Part shown: positions 11,253 to 23,632 of the stretch, piece after piece
How the letters are laid out: each line of letters opens with the position of its first letter
Position numbering within the stretch: position 1 is the first letter of the stretch
Assembly (NCBI GenBank): GCA_023055355.1
Contig: JALJCS010000007.1
Span: forward strand, 5,692,001 to 5,756,000
Length of the DNA: 64,000 bases
Origin: Agelaius tricolor
Taxonomy: Eukaryota > Chordata > Aves > Passeriformes > Icteridae
Direction: 5' to 3'
Notes under the pieces: model-generated
The model's input: only the letters and a program-made list of their open reading frames with translations
Told to the model about the DNA's origin: nothing
Database searches by the model: none
Position numbers and translations under genes: made by a program

Positions 11253-13984
11253 GGGATGCTCAGCAGAACAAATGCAGAACCTGAATTTTTGAGGCTTCCT
11301 GTACTTATCCAGTAAGAACCAGCAATGTAGCTTGTGCTGTTGGATGATGCATCAGCTGCTCTTGACTTTCAGTGCACTTCCACAGAATGTCTGTATTTTT
11401 ACAGTAAGTTTTAAATAACCAAATGGTTGGCAACAACAGGAATTTTGAAAAGCAGCAGGTTATCTGGGCTTGTTGGGAAAGTTTTCCAGATGTTCCTGCT
11501 CTTTCTGAAGTCAGTAGAGGCAGAATCTCTGTGTTTGGGAGTCAGATTATTCTGCTGGTGGCTAACAAGCTCCCACATTGCCCAGAGTAGGCTTTGTGCA
11601 CTCCTGTACTGTAACTGCTGTCTCACATGCACTGTGATTTACAACAGTCCCAAGACACAAGATAAAAGCCCCTGGTGAGCCAGAGAGCCTCACTGCACCA
11701 CCTGCTCTGTGAGCTGACATTTTTACCTGCCTTGAGGAGAACCCAGCAACGAGGAGAAGATGGAAAACACCACCAGCAGTGCAACAAACCCTGCAGAGAT
11801 AAAACAAACCCTGCAGACTCTCAGTGAAAATGCAGTGGCAGCTGCTCTGATCCCTTTGCTCCTTCTGTAGGACTGTGTAGAAGTTGTTGAGCTTTATCTG
11901 AGCATCAGAGCTGTGGCTGGGAGAGCAGGGCCCACGGAGGTGCTGACTAAGGCTCGGGCTCAGTAAAAAACAATGACGTGACCATTTCTGTGCCAAAGCT
12001 ACAACAAACACTGGGTCAGAAGCTGGTGAAGAAGCTGGCTGGACCACACCAGACCATTTAAAGTGGTCTGCTGATACACAGCTTAGGCATATTACAGAGC
12101 TGAAAATTTTTGCCCACTTAAGAATTTCAAGTGACCACACCCAGGAATGTGTTAATACCGTTGTAATTAGGGGTGGGACAACTGGTTCAGATAAAATAAA
12201 AAACAACCTGAAACTACACCCAAAACTTTAATGATCCTCTCTCATCCTGCCCTGTGTTGTTTCACCTTTAATCTCTTTTTTTTCTCCTCCACACACCTTT
12301 CCAGTTTTGAACAAAGAGGAAGCCGAAATACTGACAATAGCAGAGAGCAGGCTCCTCTCATTTCAGTGACCAAAACCACCACGTATTGCAGTCTCATAAA
12401 AAATCAAGACCCTTAATCTCCAGCTTGTTGTACACAAATGATCTGTGCTTTATAAAAATCTCTCCTGGTCACACATTTTTTAGCCTCCCTCCAGGTTTCA
12501 AGCAAAGAAAGGTAATTACCATTCCCTGATTGTATTTGTGAGCACCTGATGTTTGCAGTTTAAATGATCACATGTTTCTGATGAGCAGCTACAACAGCCT
12601 GGAAAACACCTTTCTTCCCAAGACCCTTCCCTGCCCCACTTCCTCACATGGGGGAATACAGATCAAGAGAGGATGTAGAGAAGACCTGCATATTTCCATG
12701 TTTTTTTCTCTTGTTCTCTACTTAAGGTCAAGCTGGTTTTTGGATGTAGAATAAATGAAGAAAGCCTTCCTGCTACCCTGAAAGTGAGAGTGGAGAGAGG
12801 ATAGGGCCCCTTCCTTTTCCTGTAGCATGGATCCACTTCCTAGGATCCCCACTGGGACTGAAGACTTGCTCTCTTTCTCCTGCCTTTCTGGAAGCTCAGA
12901 GCATTTTTGGCTCCTGAGCTGGGGTGTTTTCATCTGCCAGAGCATGGATTTGTGGAGGAGAGATGTGAGGAGGGAAGGGCTGTCTAGGGACTGTTTAGTG
13001 GTCCCCATGGCTAATGATTTCTTTTTCATTTGTGTACAAGTCATGTCTAATCTTTCCAGGTGACACTGTGAGTCCTAGACATGAAAAGAAAAACAAATGG
13101 GGGCAAAAAAATTAAGATAGTGTTGAGACTTTAGTAAAGGAGTCATATTTTTATGATTTATGACGTAGCCCTGAAAGGTTAACTTTTTTCTGTTTGCTTA
13201 TTAAACCACTTGTTTGTTTTACCTTGAAATTATCAGGAATGCTTCAGGTTCCTCTTTACATTTTGTTAGTAGTCAGCCTCCAAAAAAAAACTTCAAGGAA
13301 CATGGCTTGAGACAGCTCCCAAGGGCTTCAACAGCAGCAACAAAGGAGCTGAATCCTTCCCTCATGGGCCAGGTTAGTTTGTCCTTTTGCCCCAGCTGTT
13401 TCTGCTGCTTGAGTTACATTTGACTACGTTAATTAAAGTGTAGTAAACTTTAGCCTGACTGAAAACTACTTCCCTTTCAGTTAGGTGGCATTTCTTTAAG
13501 GGTAAAGTGTCCTCAGCTTCCTATGTTTCTTTCATGGTGTGTACTCTTTAAACAAATAAATTCAGTACAACAAAACCCATGCAGGAAGCCAGCCATTTGC
13601 TAACAGGGAAACTACTGTGAGATCATGAGCACCTTTAGGATTAAAAGAAACTTTCTGGATTTGGTCAGGAACTAGTAAAAAAGTAGAGTGCCTTTTTTAC
13701 CTTCTTTGAGTAAAATTTCCTCTTTCCCCCAAGCTCAACCATAGACACAAATCTCAGTAAGAATCGCCTTCCAGATTCCAATAGAGTATCTATTAAGAAA
13801 ATAGATTTTATTTGGGGAAAAAATCTGGAAAACTGCACATACAGCTTACAAGTTTCAGACACTCAAAGTATGAAGCTCTGTGTCACGAGGAGTCGCAGGT
13901 GAGGGCTGTAAATGGGGTGGGGGCAATAGCACAGTCACTGACCCCAGCTCTGCACCCCCACCTGGGTTAGTTCTGATGAGCTTC
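11253..13984. other. Intergenic, nothing recognised
   Basis: No recognisable genes or repeats were seen. A 214-codon minus-strand open frame at 11562-12206 has no domain signature and no exon-like neighbours. Confidence 0.45.
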
Positions 13985-14083
13985 AGATGGCTTTGATCCC
14001 CATACAGGCCATTCACTTATGATTTGGACTTGTTGATCCTTGTGAGTCCCTTCCAACTCAGAATATTCTGCGATTCTGTGATC
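13985..14083 (+). mobile_element. CR1 LINE 3' end, short
   Basis: This is a truncated forward CR1 tail: TTGATCCTTGTGAGTCCCTT, then CCAACTCAGAATATTCTGCG and ATTCTGTGAT. Confidence 0.8.
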
Positions 14084-17000
14084 TGATACCCCAGTTTTGA
14101 ATGCAAAGAGCAGCCAGGAAACACAAGTGGAGCCCAGCCCATGGCCAAACCATGTACCTACATTCCTGGCTCTTCCCCACACCACCCTGAAAGCCTCCAT
14201 CCTCCCAGGTCTGAGATCAGCTGGCTTTTAGCAGGAAGGGTTCCCTGAGAGAGAAAGATCCTGAGCTCCCCAGGCACCAAGTCAGCTCCTCCAGCAGGCA
14301 CCGTGCTGCACTCACTTTCCAGAACTCCTTCACTCCCACCTCTCACTGCCTGTTCTTTCCCCCTTTCATTTTTCTCCCTCTCTCACACGCCATGACCTTG
14401 GTGGCAGAATGAACACCCTTAATCAAAAAGGGAAGAAAAACAAGTGCAGCCTTGTGCCACCACCTGTAAGCTGCCCTGAATTCATTACCTGCACGGTGCC
14501 AGACAGTGACGTTCCCAGCCACCGTGAGCGAAGTACAAACACTACCTCACACCAAAGGCATGTGCGTAGGAACAAAAAAAACAACAACAGGATTCCTGTA
14601 CCCATTACTTCAGTCTTGCAGACTTTCTTTTTTTTTTTTTTTTTAATGTTATTTTGCCTCAACATGGGCATTAGGGCCAGGCTTTTGATTTATTTCGTTA
14701 TTTCTTCAGATATGCGTGAAGTTTGTTGGCAGGTCCAGCCGCTTTCTAAAGCTTGTCACAGAGTTTAAAACAGCTGGACAGCTCTGCAAAATAATAAGCA
14801 AGGCTCCTTGTTGGTTTAAAAGCTAGGAAATATTAGAAGACGACAAACACCAGATCATCTCCTTGCTTTCCACCTTCTGAGCTCTTGAAGTGCGTGCTAT
14901 CAAATTTCCAAACTTCCCAGTCATGGTCACGAGGGCTGGAAACTCGTGTTGCTTTTGTTTTAATCCTGCAGCTCCCCCCTCTTGGGTGGCACAGCTGTAG
15001 GTGGCTCTTGCTCTGTGAAGGAATTGCATGAAAGTTTTAAAAACAGGTAGCTTTTAAAAGGGCAAGGGTTATGCACATAACTAAGGGTGCACTTGGAAAA
15101 TCTCTTCTGCATTCCTACGAGCAGCACTAATGATTATCTAAACAGAAAGGTCTTTTTCATCTCATTTACTTTTAGGCCCTCTTCTGTCTTCTACCTTTTT
15201 ACATTTCTATCAGTCTGAATATTAAGTTAGATTAATATTTTTGCTTAGGTTTGTTCCTTTACATGTCTTTGCCATTATACACATTTATTTTTATATACAT
15301 GCATGTCTATATGAGTATACATATACACACAAACATATGTGCTTTGTATATTTAAACAAATACATACAGGTACGAAAAAAGCATATATAAGTTTATAAAC
15401 ACATCTATGCAAAGATACAACCCTTGCAAGAGGAATTGTGTTTGATTCAACAATTCCTTTGGCCCTTTAAAACACCAACCAAGGCAGTAGTTGTAAAGTG
15501 TTTGGCCAGGTGTCAGGAAGATTATTTTCTCAGCTTATCTAAAGGAACGTGTGCCTTGCTCATGGAACCAGCTACTGGTTTTCCAGAGACAGGGGCATTT
15601 AGCAGTAAAATGGCACCAAAAAAAAGCCACTTTCCAGCTCTCCTGTCCTCATTTGCCCTTTGCAAAGTTTCAGCTTTCTGTTGTTTAAAAAGCCAGAGGT
15701 GCAGCGGTAGGTTTTCTGGACTGCATTTAAGCTGTTCATACTGGGGTATCTGGTGGCAATACCCATTGCGAAACAGGCCACCACAAGCAACTCAGAAACA
15801 GAAAAAGTTTGAGCTTTGCTAAAGTTTGCACAGTCCTTTGTGCAGATGGGCCACCTCCGAGTGGCCCAGGCAGCTCATCTGCTCCATTCTCAGCATCCTC
15901 AAGGGCTGCCTGGGAAATGGCCAAGAATATCCCACCTATGAAGAGCCCAGATTTATAGCCTGGGCTAAATCAGCCTGGGATGAGGGATTTGGTATCACAT
16001 TTCCATTCCCGGGGCACCCAGGCACTGTGCTTGCTACTGTTTAGTTTTTGGAAGTTTCAGGTTCAGAGCAGTAATAAATTTAAAGGGAAAAGGTCACACT
16101 TTAATTATAAAAATACCAGGTTTTTTTGCTTCACAGTTCTCACTTTTTTCCCTCTTCCCGACATATCAGTCATTCAGGGATCGTATTTTACCACGTCTCT
16201 GCTATTTCCCAAGCCAATGGGAAATGAAACATTAGATCATAATGAAACAGCAGCAGTTATGTGCTCAGAAATGCAAGAAGCCCTTTTTACTATGGTTTTG
16301 CTCTTATCCAATTTCAAAGGCTCACTAGAAGACTTGTGAAACTAACCCACTCAAAGTGTGAATCAAAAGCTTGGTCTGTGCTCGTAAGCCATGCTGGAGA
16401 AGGAAATCTGTCTGTCCTCTGTGCTGAGTCAAGCTATTAACCCACCCAAAACACATGTACGGGGAATTTACGGAGCACCCACTTCTTACCACGTCTGGCC
16501 CTGCTCCTGCCAGGCTGACACAGATCCTGGCTTCCACCCCCTCTTGTCTGCACCTCCCATTTGTCTTTTTCTAGCTCCCCTTTGCACTCTTGCTCTGGTG
16601 GAGTGGGAAATTCTGCAAGACAGAAGCAGCCCAAGGCATTCAAACTTCCAAAGTGTCAGCACTGGGCTCCTGCACCTTCCCAATCTCTCTACAAATCCCA
16701 TAATTCTGGTCACTGCAATCAATTCACTTTTCCCCAGCGTTTGGCAAAGGAGAGCCCAACACTCAAATGCTCTCTCAGCCTGGGACCCTCTCTCTGATCA
16801 GTCAGCACCTTCCTCTGGGACTTCCACTTTACAGCTGCTGTCCAAGGCCTGAGGTTGGGGGCAATAATGGAATTTGTGGCCTGTAAAGCACTGATCTGAT
16901 TGCTGTTGCCTTTATAGAATTTTTTTTTTAAAAAAGCAATATTTATAAGTGGTCATCAAACCTCCACACTTTCTTCAACTGGATTTTTTAAAAAGCAAAA

Positions 17001-20000
17001 AGAAACCTAGCAAAACAAAACCAAACAAAACACTTCCTTTGGCCCAAAATGTCAGTTGTGCAAAAAGTGCTTTGTTATTACCAATGCTTCCCTGAAAGGT
17101 CAGCATTCAGGGTATGATTTTCTTTGTTTGAATGAAAACCTTCAAAGCATCCAATATATTATTTTCAAGAGTTTTTCATAAGGAAAAATAATAAAAAAAA
17201 CCCCTAACTTTATTTTTTCCCTTCTCTTTCTTTTGCATCAGATGAGTTCCACACATTGTCTAATAAGGTTAGGTCTTGGGGTGAAATTATTTGATGTAGG
17301 GAAGGCAAGGCCAAATCTCCTGTTTTGTTTCCTACCAAGGGACACTGTTCTGGAGTAGGCCACCACATCTACATACAAGAACTTGAGCAATGAACAGTCA
17401 GAACTGAACAAAATATTTTTTGAACATGACAAATAATAAAAGCAGAGATGGGAGAGATAAATATCATTTACATATTTAAATAATTACCAACTTGACTCTG
17501 GTTGACAAATTCTATTTAAAAAATGATTGAGGGAGAAAAACATTTTGAAAGGTATTGATATTTTAAAAATTAGGCAGTGTGTTAATTTTAGAATAGAGCT
17601 GTTGTTTCATCTGTGTACATGTTAAGTAGGAAAGATGTAGGGAAAAACTTTGCCCTGAAGATGAAACAGTGTCTTTGGTCTGAGCCTGCCTTTTGCTGAC
17701 TCAGAACAAAGTCGTGTTTGTGGAGGGGTCACACTGGAGGAAAATGAACCCAAACCACAAAACATTTCACACCAGAGTTTTGCTCTTGTTATTTTTTCTT
17801 TATTGCAGTCCGGCTACCAGATCAAGGATGTATTACTTACATGTTATTTATACTTTTGTAATTAATGGATATGAGCATTATTAGTGACCTCTTGCATCAT
17901 CATCACCACCACATGCTTTCATATTCAAAGTGTTTCCGAGGGCCTAAGCAGGCAAAAAGGGAACAAGTTGTTTGTTGTAGCAACAGCTCTTTCCTTTTTC
18001 CCGGGAAAACTCCTCGTGGCCTCCAGACACTTTATAAACGGGAGGAACCGCTTTGGAGAAAGGGAAGATGCTGACTCAGTTTCCTCCCCCAGAGGATGAG
18101 AGGGTGAAAATATCCCGTGGTCATATGGGAAAAACACTAAATTAAACATCTTAAATGTCCGTTCAATTAGGCTTGAAGGAAGGTAGCTCGGCATTCGAGG
18201 ATAATGGGAGTTATTTACAAGGGATTGTCAGTTACATAAATATTCCCAGGCTGTTATCTGACATTCCCCATTAATCACTCGCTTCTTCAGTTCATTTTTG
18301 CAGCTACCCCGCACCAGGGTTGTAGCCCTGGACACACACTCAGATGCTGTCTGGTTAATCCGAATGTCCAGGCCAGCCCCAGCGTTTCCTTAGTGCTTTT
18401 TCCTGCTGATCCCATTGCCTCAGCGCTCCACACCCTCTCTCAGAGATTTGGCGACGTCTGTCTGCTGCTGCTGCCGCCCGGCTATTCCGCCCGTGCTTGT
18501 CCTTATGGGGAGAATCCAGCCCCGACTGAAAGGCACACCAAAGCCCCAGACAACAATGCTGATTTGTTTATACCCCTTCATTACTTAATGCAAAACATAA
18601 AGCAGATCATCTGCTGCTAGGAGGTTCCAGCTCCCCCTCCTTCCAAAGCACGAGTTTGGCTTTCCATGGGACTTCTCAGGAAGCAAGGGAGCTCATGCTT
18701 GAGATTACTGTCAGAGATTGCCCAAAAAAGGAGAAGGTTTGAAAACCTTCCCTTCTCACCCCTACATTTATATTTTTTACAGAAGAGCAGGTCTGGGAAG
18801 GTGAGGGGGTGGCACACAGAACTTTCCCAATTGTCAGACAGTGTGAGAATGCAGCCAAATTCCTCATCCAGCAGTGACCCATTTACCTTCAGGCAGAGAT
18901 AAAGATCTCATTAGATACTGTAAAACATCCCAAATTTTTTCTTTCTTTATTTTTTTCTTCTCTCACAGCCTGGGTGTTCATAAGCCTTAACTTGTGAAAG
19001 CTCTATTCTCACCTGCTCCTCTGGTTGTGCTGGGTTTGCACCTTGCAGTGCTTCTTTCTACCAGAAAAGTCAGTAGTTTTGAAGAAGTCTGTAACACCAA
19101 AGTAGGCTGACAAGCCACTGAGGTGTTTGAAGGTGCTTGTTAAAGCTTTAAGAGCATAAAGTTGTTTCCAGCCAATATAACAACAGCAACAAAAAAAACG
19201 TCCTGGGCTGCAGGACCACTGGGCTGGTGAACAGATTTTTGTGATGCCCTTTTTGTAGATATAATTTACCTTCACTTCTGTAAAACTCAGCTTCTTTATT
19301 CTTTTGTTTTCTTGAAAAGGGATTTCTGCTCCTTAAAGAGCATTTTACTTTTAGGTGAACAAACATGCTGTGAGAACCGTGGTAGTGGGGACTGAAATGA
19401 CAGCAAAGCTCTGCTTGGGGAAATAGAAGGGAGTATCCCATCCAGGGAAAACAAGGTAATACACCCACATTTGAGAGATGAATCATGAAAACAAGAAGGA
19501 ATTAACCCTTGAGGCATATTTTAACTTTAACTTTACAAAATAAAGTTTTCCATGGGAGAAAAGCAGACAAATCAGATGGGTTGAAGGATGGGCAAGCCTG
19601 GCCATCCCCAGGGTCTGGGTGGCAACTCCATCCTGTCTGTGAGCTGCTTTCTGCAGCCCTGGATCCTAAGGCTGTTTTCCAAACATCTCTTGACAGCGCA
19701 GGATTCACCAAGCATGAACCTGAAAGTTAGAGGGAGAAAAGAGTTAATGGCAGTGCTGATCTGATCAGTTCATGCCTTTGGAAGAATGTGTTGCTCTTCT
19801 GGTGTTAGCACACTCATAGTTAGTTTTTAATCCCTGTTCCTTTATAACCTTAAAAATAAAGGATCTCTTTCACAGACGACTGTTGCAGCCAGTTCAGATC
19901 AAGGGTATCCAACATCTGCCCAGCTCCAGCAGAGTTCCTGAGCTGAGAAATGTTGTTATCCAGCCATATAACAGTCCATCTGATATAAAGTGCTGCCGTG

Positions 20001-22566
20001 CAGTTTGGGATTTAGCAACCAGGAATTTCACAGGCTAATGTGCAAGAGTGTGTGTGTGTGTAAGGGAAGTAATCTTTAATTGTTTCTATTCAAAGGAAGC
20101 CCATGAGCATCACAAGTTGGTTTCTGAGACAATTTTGGTTGATCAGCTTTGATACTGATTCAGGTAATGGACTGGTGGCCACTGAGAAGTTTAAAAAGTT
20201 AAAAGTTTCGGGGTTTTCAATGGAAATACAAAAAGTTTCAGAAAAAAAAAAAAAAGAAGGTTGCTGTATCTGGAGGTTTTATCCACCTACCCCAACTATT
20301 CCAATTATAAGCAAATTTCAGAGAGGGGTTACCTTGGCAGAGCAGCTGTTACTCTGAATTCTGATACAGCTGCTCTGTCCCAGGCACTCAGACCTGCAGA
20401 GATGCTTGCTGATCTCCTCCCATGAGAATTAACACTGTTAGGAGACTGTGATCATAAAAATGCAATGAAGAGCAAAGCTTTGGGTGTTTCTTTTCTGTTT
20501 CCCATGTAGAGGGATAAAATACCCCAGGGACAGCAGGCTAAAATTTCCTCTTTGACTTGCATCCTGGCAGAACTAGCTACTGAAATTCTCCACAGCAGGC
20601 CTGCCCTAGCAGTCTGTGCTGGTGACAATGGCTTCTTCAGGTGTCACCAAGGTACTCCAAGCAGTACCTTGGTTCTTGCCACTGGCCAGGTGGCCTAAGG
20701 AAGTAAGGCTCTAATTTTAGTCTGAGACAGAAAAACAGCTATGAAAATACACCTGTTTTCACTTGTCACCCAAATGGTCTCTAAGGAATCTTAATTTTCA
20801 TATCAAAAGCCCCTTTTTTAGGAAAGATCTACACCATGGAGAACCACAGCATGTTTTCCAGTCATGGAGGCTGGAGGATACTCACTTGAGGGTACATTCA
20901 CAAAACATTTAGCTTCATTTTTATGGTTTTTTCCTCCAATCCTGACATTTTCAGAAACATTTCTCCATAACTCCTTCTCTTTTACATTCCCTCAGTACCC
21001 TTTAACCAGTAGATGCTACCACTGGGCAGATGTTCATCTGGACAGCTACCCAAATTCCCTTGGATCCAAGCAGTTTTATAGCTCAAGCCTGGAAAGATCC
21101 ACAGAGAATTCTAGAGCTGCTAGGTCTGCTGTGGAGTTCTTCTAAAGCAGCAAACAAATGTGGCTCCACACTGACCATAGCAGGGAGCAGCTTGAGAGCC
21201 AAGGTCACCTCCACCTTCTGCCTGACTCAGGACTAGTGGCAGAGCAAAGAGGGAGAGTATGAAAGTAAAACTATGAACTTTCCACAAACCAGTTTATTTT
21301 CAGAAATGTACAGGCATTCATTCTTTATGGGTGCTAGAGCTTCATCACAGGTCCCTGCAAAGCCCTGAGAGCATCCTCTACCCTGTGGGGTCTGAGGATG
21401 ATTCTAGAGATCCCCTTCCAAGGAGTTTCAAATGTCCCCATTGTGGGACAGCTGCTCCAGAACATCAGTTCCACTCACAGGGTTGCCCACCACACACCTA
21501 GGGCAAGTCAGACACATTGGAGCAAAGACAGCTTTGCTTCTTTTAAACTGAATTCAGTTTCATCACCCTTCTCCAGACTTGTAGTGTCAAAATATTTTTC
21601 TTCCCTTTTCCAATTTCTTTGCCTTGTTTTCACTGTAGGACCAAAAGGACTGAGAAAAAACCAGCTGGATTTTATTTGAGCCTTTTATTCAGAGTCAGTT
21701 TTTCAACACAAAACAAACAAGAAAGGTCTGCTTGATTCTTGCTCTGTGTATTATGTACAACAACTCCCCCTCCTTCTCCCTCTGGACATTAGGTGCTTTG
21801 AGGCAAAGGCTGGTTTGTTCTCTGTGTTGGGGCAGCACGTGGCATATCTAAAACTTACAATTTAAAAAATACAAATCCCAGGCACCTGAGGCAAGCAAAC
21901 TGCAATCCATGCCCACATGAGAACAGGCAACTGGCAACTCTGTAGTAAAACCAGCCAGGCTGATTGGAAACTGGCCAGATGGCAGCTACTGCAAGCTAAA
22001 AGGATTAATTATTTGGGGATCATGCCTGGAGAGCAGGCGTGATGAATGCAATATATAATTCCTTGTCACGACTGTATGTCAGCACTGGGAAATAAGGAAC
22101 AGCCTGTACCCTGGGATACAGTCACAGTCATCTTTGCTCTCTCTGAGAGTTTTTTTTCGAAGACCCGGAAGATGAAAAGGGCCTCACTTTTTAGCCTAAA
22201 CTGTACATGTGAACTGCTATGGTTTATCAGCCTTTGCTTTCCTGCAATTACATCAATGTCAAACACCCTTATTCATTTTATCTATTTCACAACTGTAGTG
22301 GTAATTAACTATTTTATTTGGTCTGTGTAATTAACCATGCCATGACACAAATTTCTACAAGGCTGTTCACTTTTTCCCCCTTTCAGCTTAGCACCCAAGA
22401 CCCTGTATTGGCCTTTTCTGACTGGGTATTTCACAAGATAGGTGCTACTGCTGCTGGCCAAAGAAAACTGCCAGCCAACCTCTGAGAATTCCTAAAATTG
22501 TCCGGCCTAATTAAGCCCAGTTTTTTTGTGTAAATGGAAAAATCCACTGAGGAGTTTTCTGCCAAG
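14084..22566. other. Long intergenic stretch without recognised genes
   Basis: Simple-sequence items only: a T run at 14630-14644, an AT/CA-rich stretch at 15280-15420, a CAT/CAC run near 17896-17914, and a short GT run at 20047-20060. The interval around 18,190-18,610 keeps several CpGs and has no repeat signature, so it could be a conserved regulatory element, but nothing here proves it. Confidence 0.4.
20647..20672. repeat. Perfect 10-bp inverted repeat
   Basis: CCAAGGTACT and its exact reverse complement AGTACCTTGG are separated by six bases. It could form a small hairpin, or it may be chance. Confidence 0.6.
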
Positions 22567-22862
22567 TGTGCCCCGCAGGGCTCCTCTGGGGTTACCTCTG
22601 TGCTCAGCAGCGGGGGCTCGGTCGCCCTTTCCCTCCTCCGGCCCTCACGCGGCCCAGGCCCAGAGCCGGGAGGGCTGCGATCCTCCGGGCCTGCCAAGTG
22701 GGGAAATTCCTCTGCAGGCAGCAAAAACACCTCCCAGGCTTTTCATCTAAGGTATCCTCCTCGCTGTGGAGACAAAGGCAGGGCTCGGCCATGGCCTGTT
22801 CCCTGCTCCCGCCGGGCAGCGCGGGCCTGGCTGCGCTCCCGTCCAAGCGGCACCGGCGACAG
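22567..22862. promoter_or_regulatory. Isolated CpG-rich patch
   Basis: About 300 bp is GC-rich with many CpGs (for example GCGGGGGCTCGGTCGCCC and AAGCGGCACCGGCGACAG) inside an otherwise AT-rich, CpG-poor region. Overlapping open frames here are an effect of GC content. It may be the promoter of an unrecognised non-coding transcript or an orphan CpG island. Confidence 0.35.
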
Positions 22863-23575
22863 CCTGTTTTTGACAGCTCTGCATAAGCACAGTTATTTCT
22901 AGCACAGTTTCCCTGAGCTGTGCCAACAGGCTCTTTTTTTTTTTTTTTTAACAAATATATTTTCAGACCCCATCTAGCCCAAGAGTGCTATATTCTCCAC
23001 CTAGACACGGGTGTAGTGTTACAGGCCCTGGATGAGGCTGTGGGGAGGAGGAAGGATGACCTGAGTTCTCGTAAAGCACTTCTACCATAATCTCTGGGGC
23101 TTTACCCTCTGACCTGGGCTTAACCACACATGCTGAGAACACAGACCGGGCTCCAGCCACTTAGGCCCTGCTGCCTGCACGTCTCCTCGTGCAAAGCACC
23201 ACTTTGTTCCTCAGGTGCTGCCATGCTGGGAGCACAGGCTGTGTCTGAGGGAGATGTTTGCTGAGCAGGACCATGCACAAATGCTTGTCGAGCCTGTCCC
23301 CCTTCCATCAAACTGCCACAACTCACAGCAGTGCCCTGGCAAGGCTGGGTTGAACTGAAAGGGAAGAAATGAAGCTCTTGGAGCAGCTGACTGTGCTTGC
23401 CTTTCCCAATTGCCATCCCTGTCCAAAACTCCTTGACTGCCACAGATGTGGGCTCCTGGGCTGCTGCTCTGCTTATGGGCTTGGTAAGGACATCCCCCCA
23501 CCTCACATTGGGGATCTCTCCCAAGTACCTCCCTAGCTTGAATAAAGTGTACTCCTTCAGTAAAGCCACCTACTT

Positions 23576-23632
23576 TTGGTTGGACTTTGATGACCCTTGT
23601 GGGTCCCTTCCAACTCAGGATGTTCTAAGATC
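23576..23632 (+). mobile_element. CR1 LINE 3' end, very short
   Basis: Only the last 57 bp or so of a forward CR1 remain: TTTGATGACCCTTGTGGGTC, then CCTTCCAACTCAGGATGTTC. Confidence 0.75.

Noticed and set aside
11562..12206. 214-codon minus-strand open frame
   Set aside because: It has low-information composition, no domain signature and no neighbouring exon-like frames.
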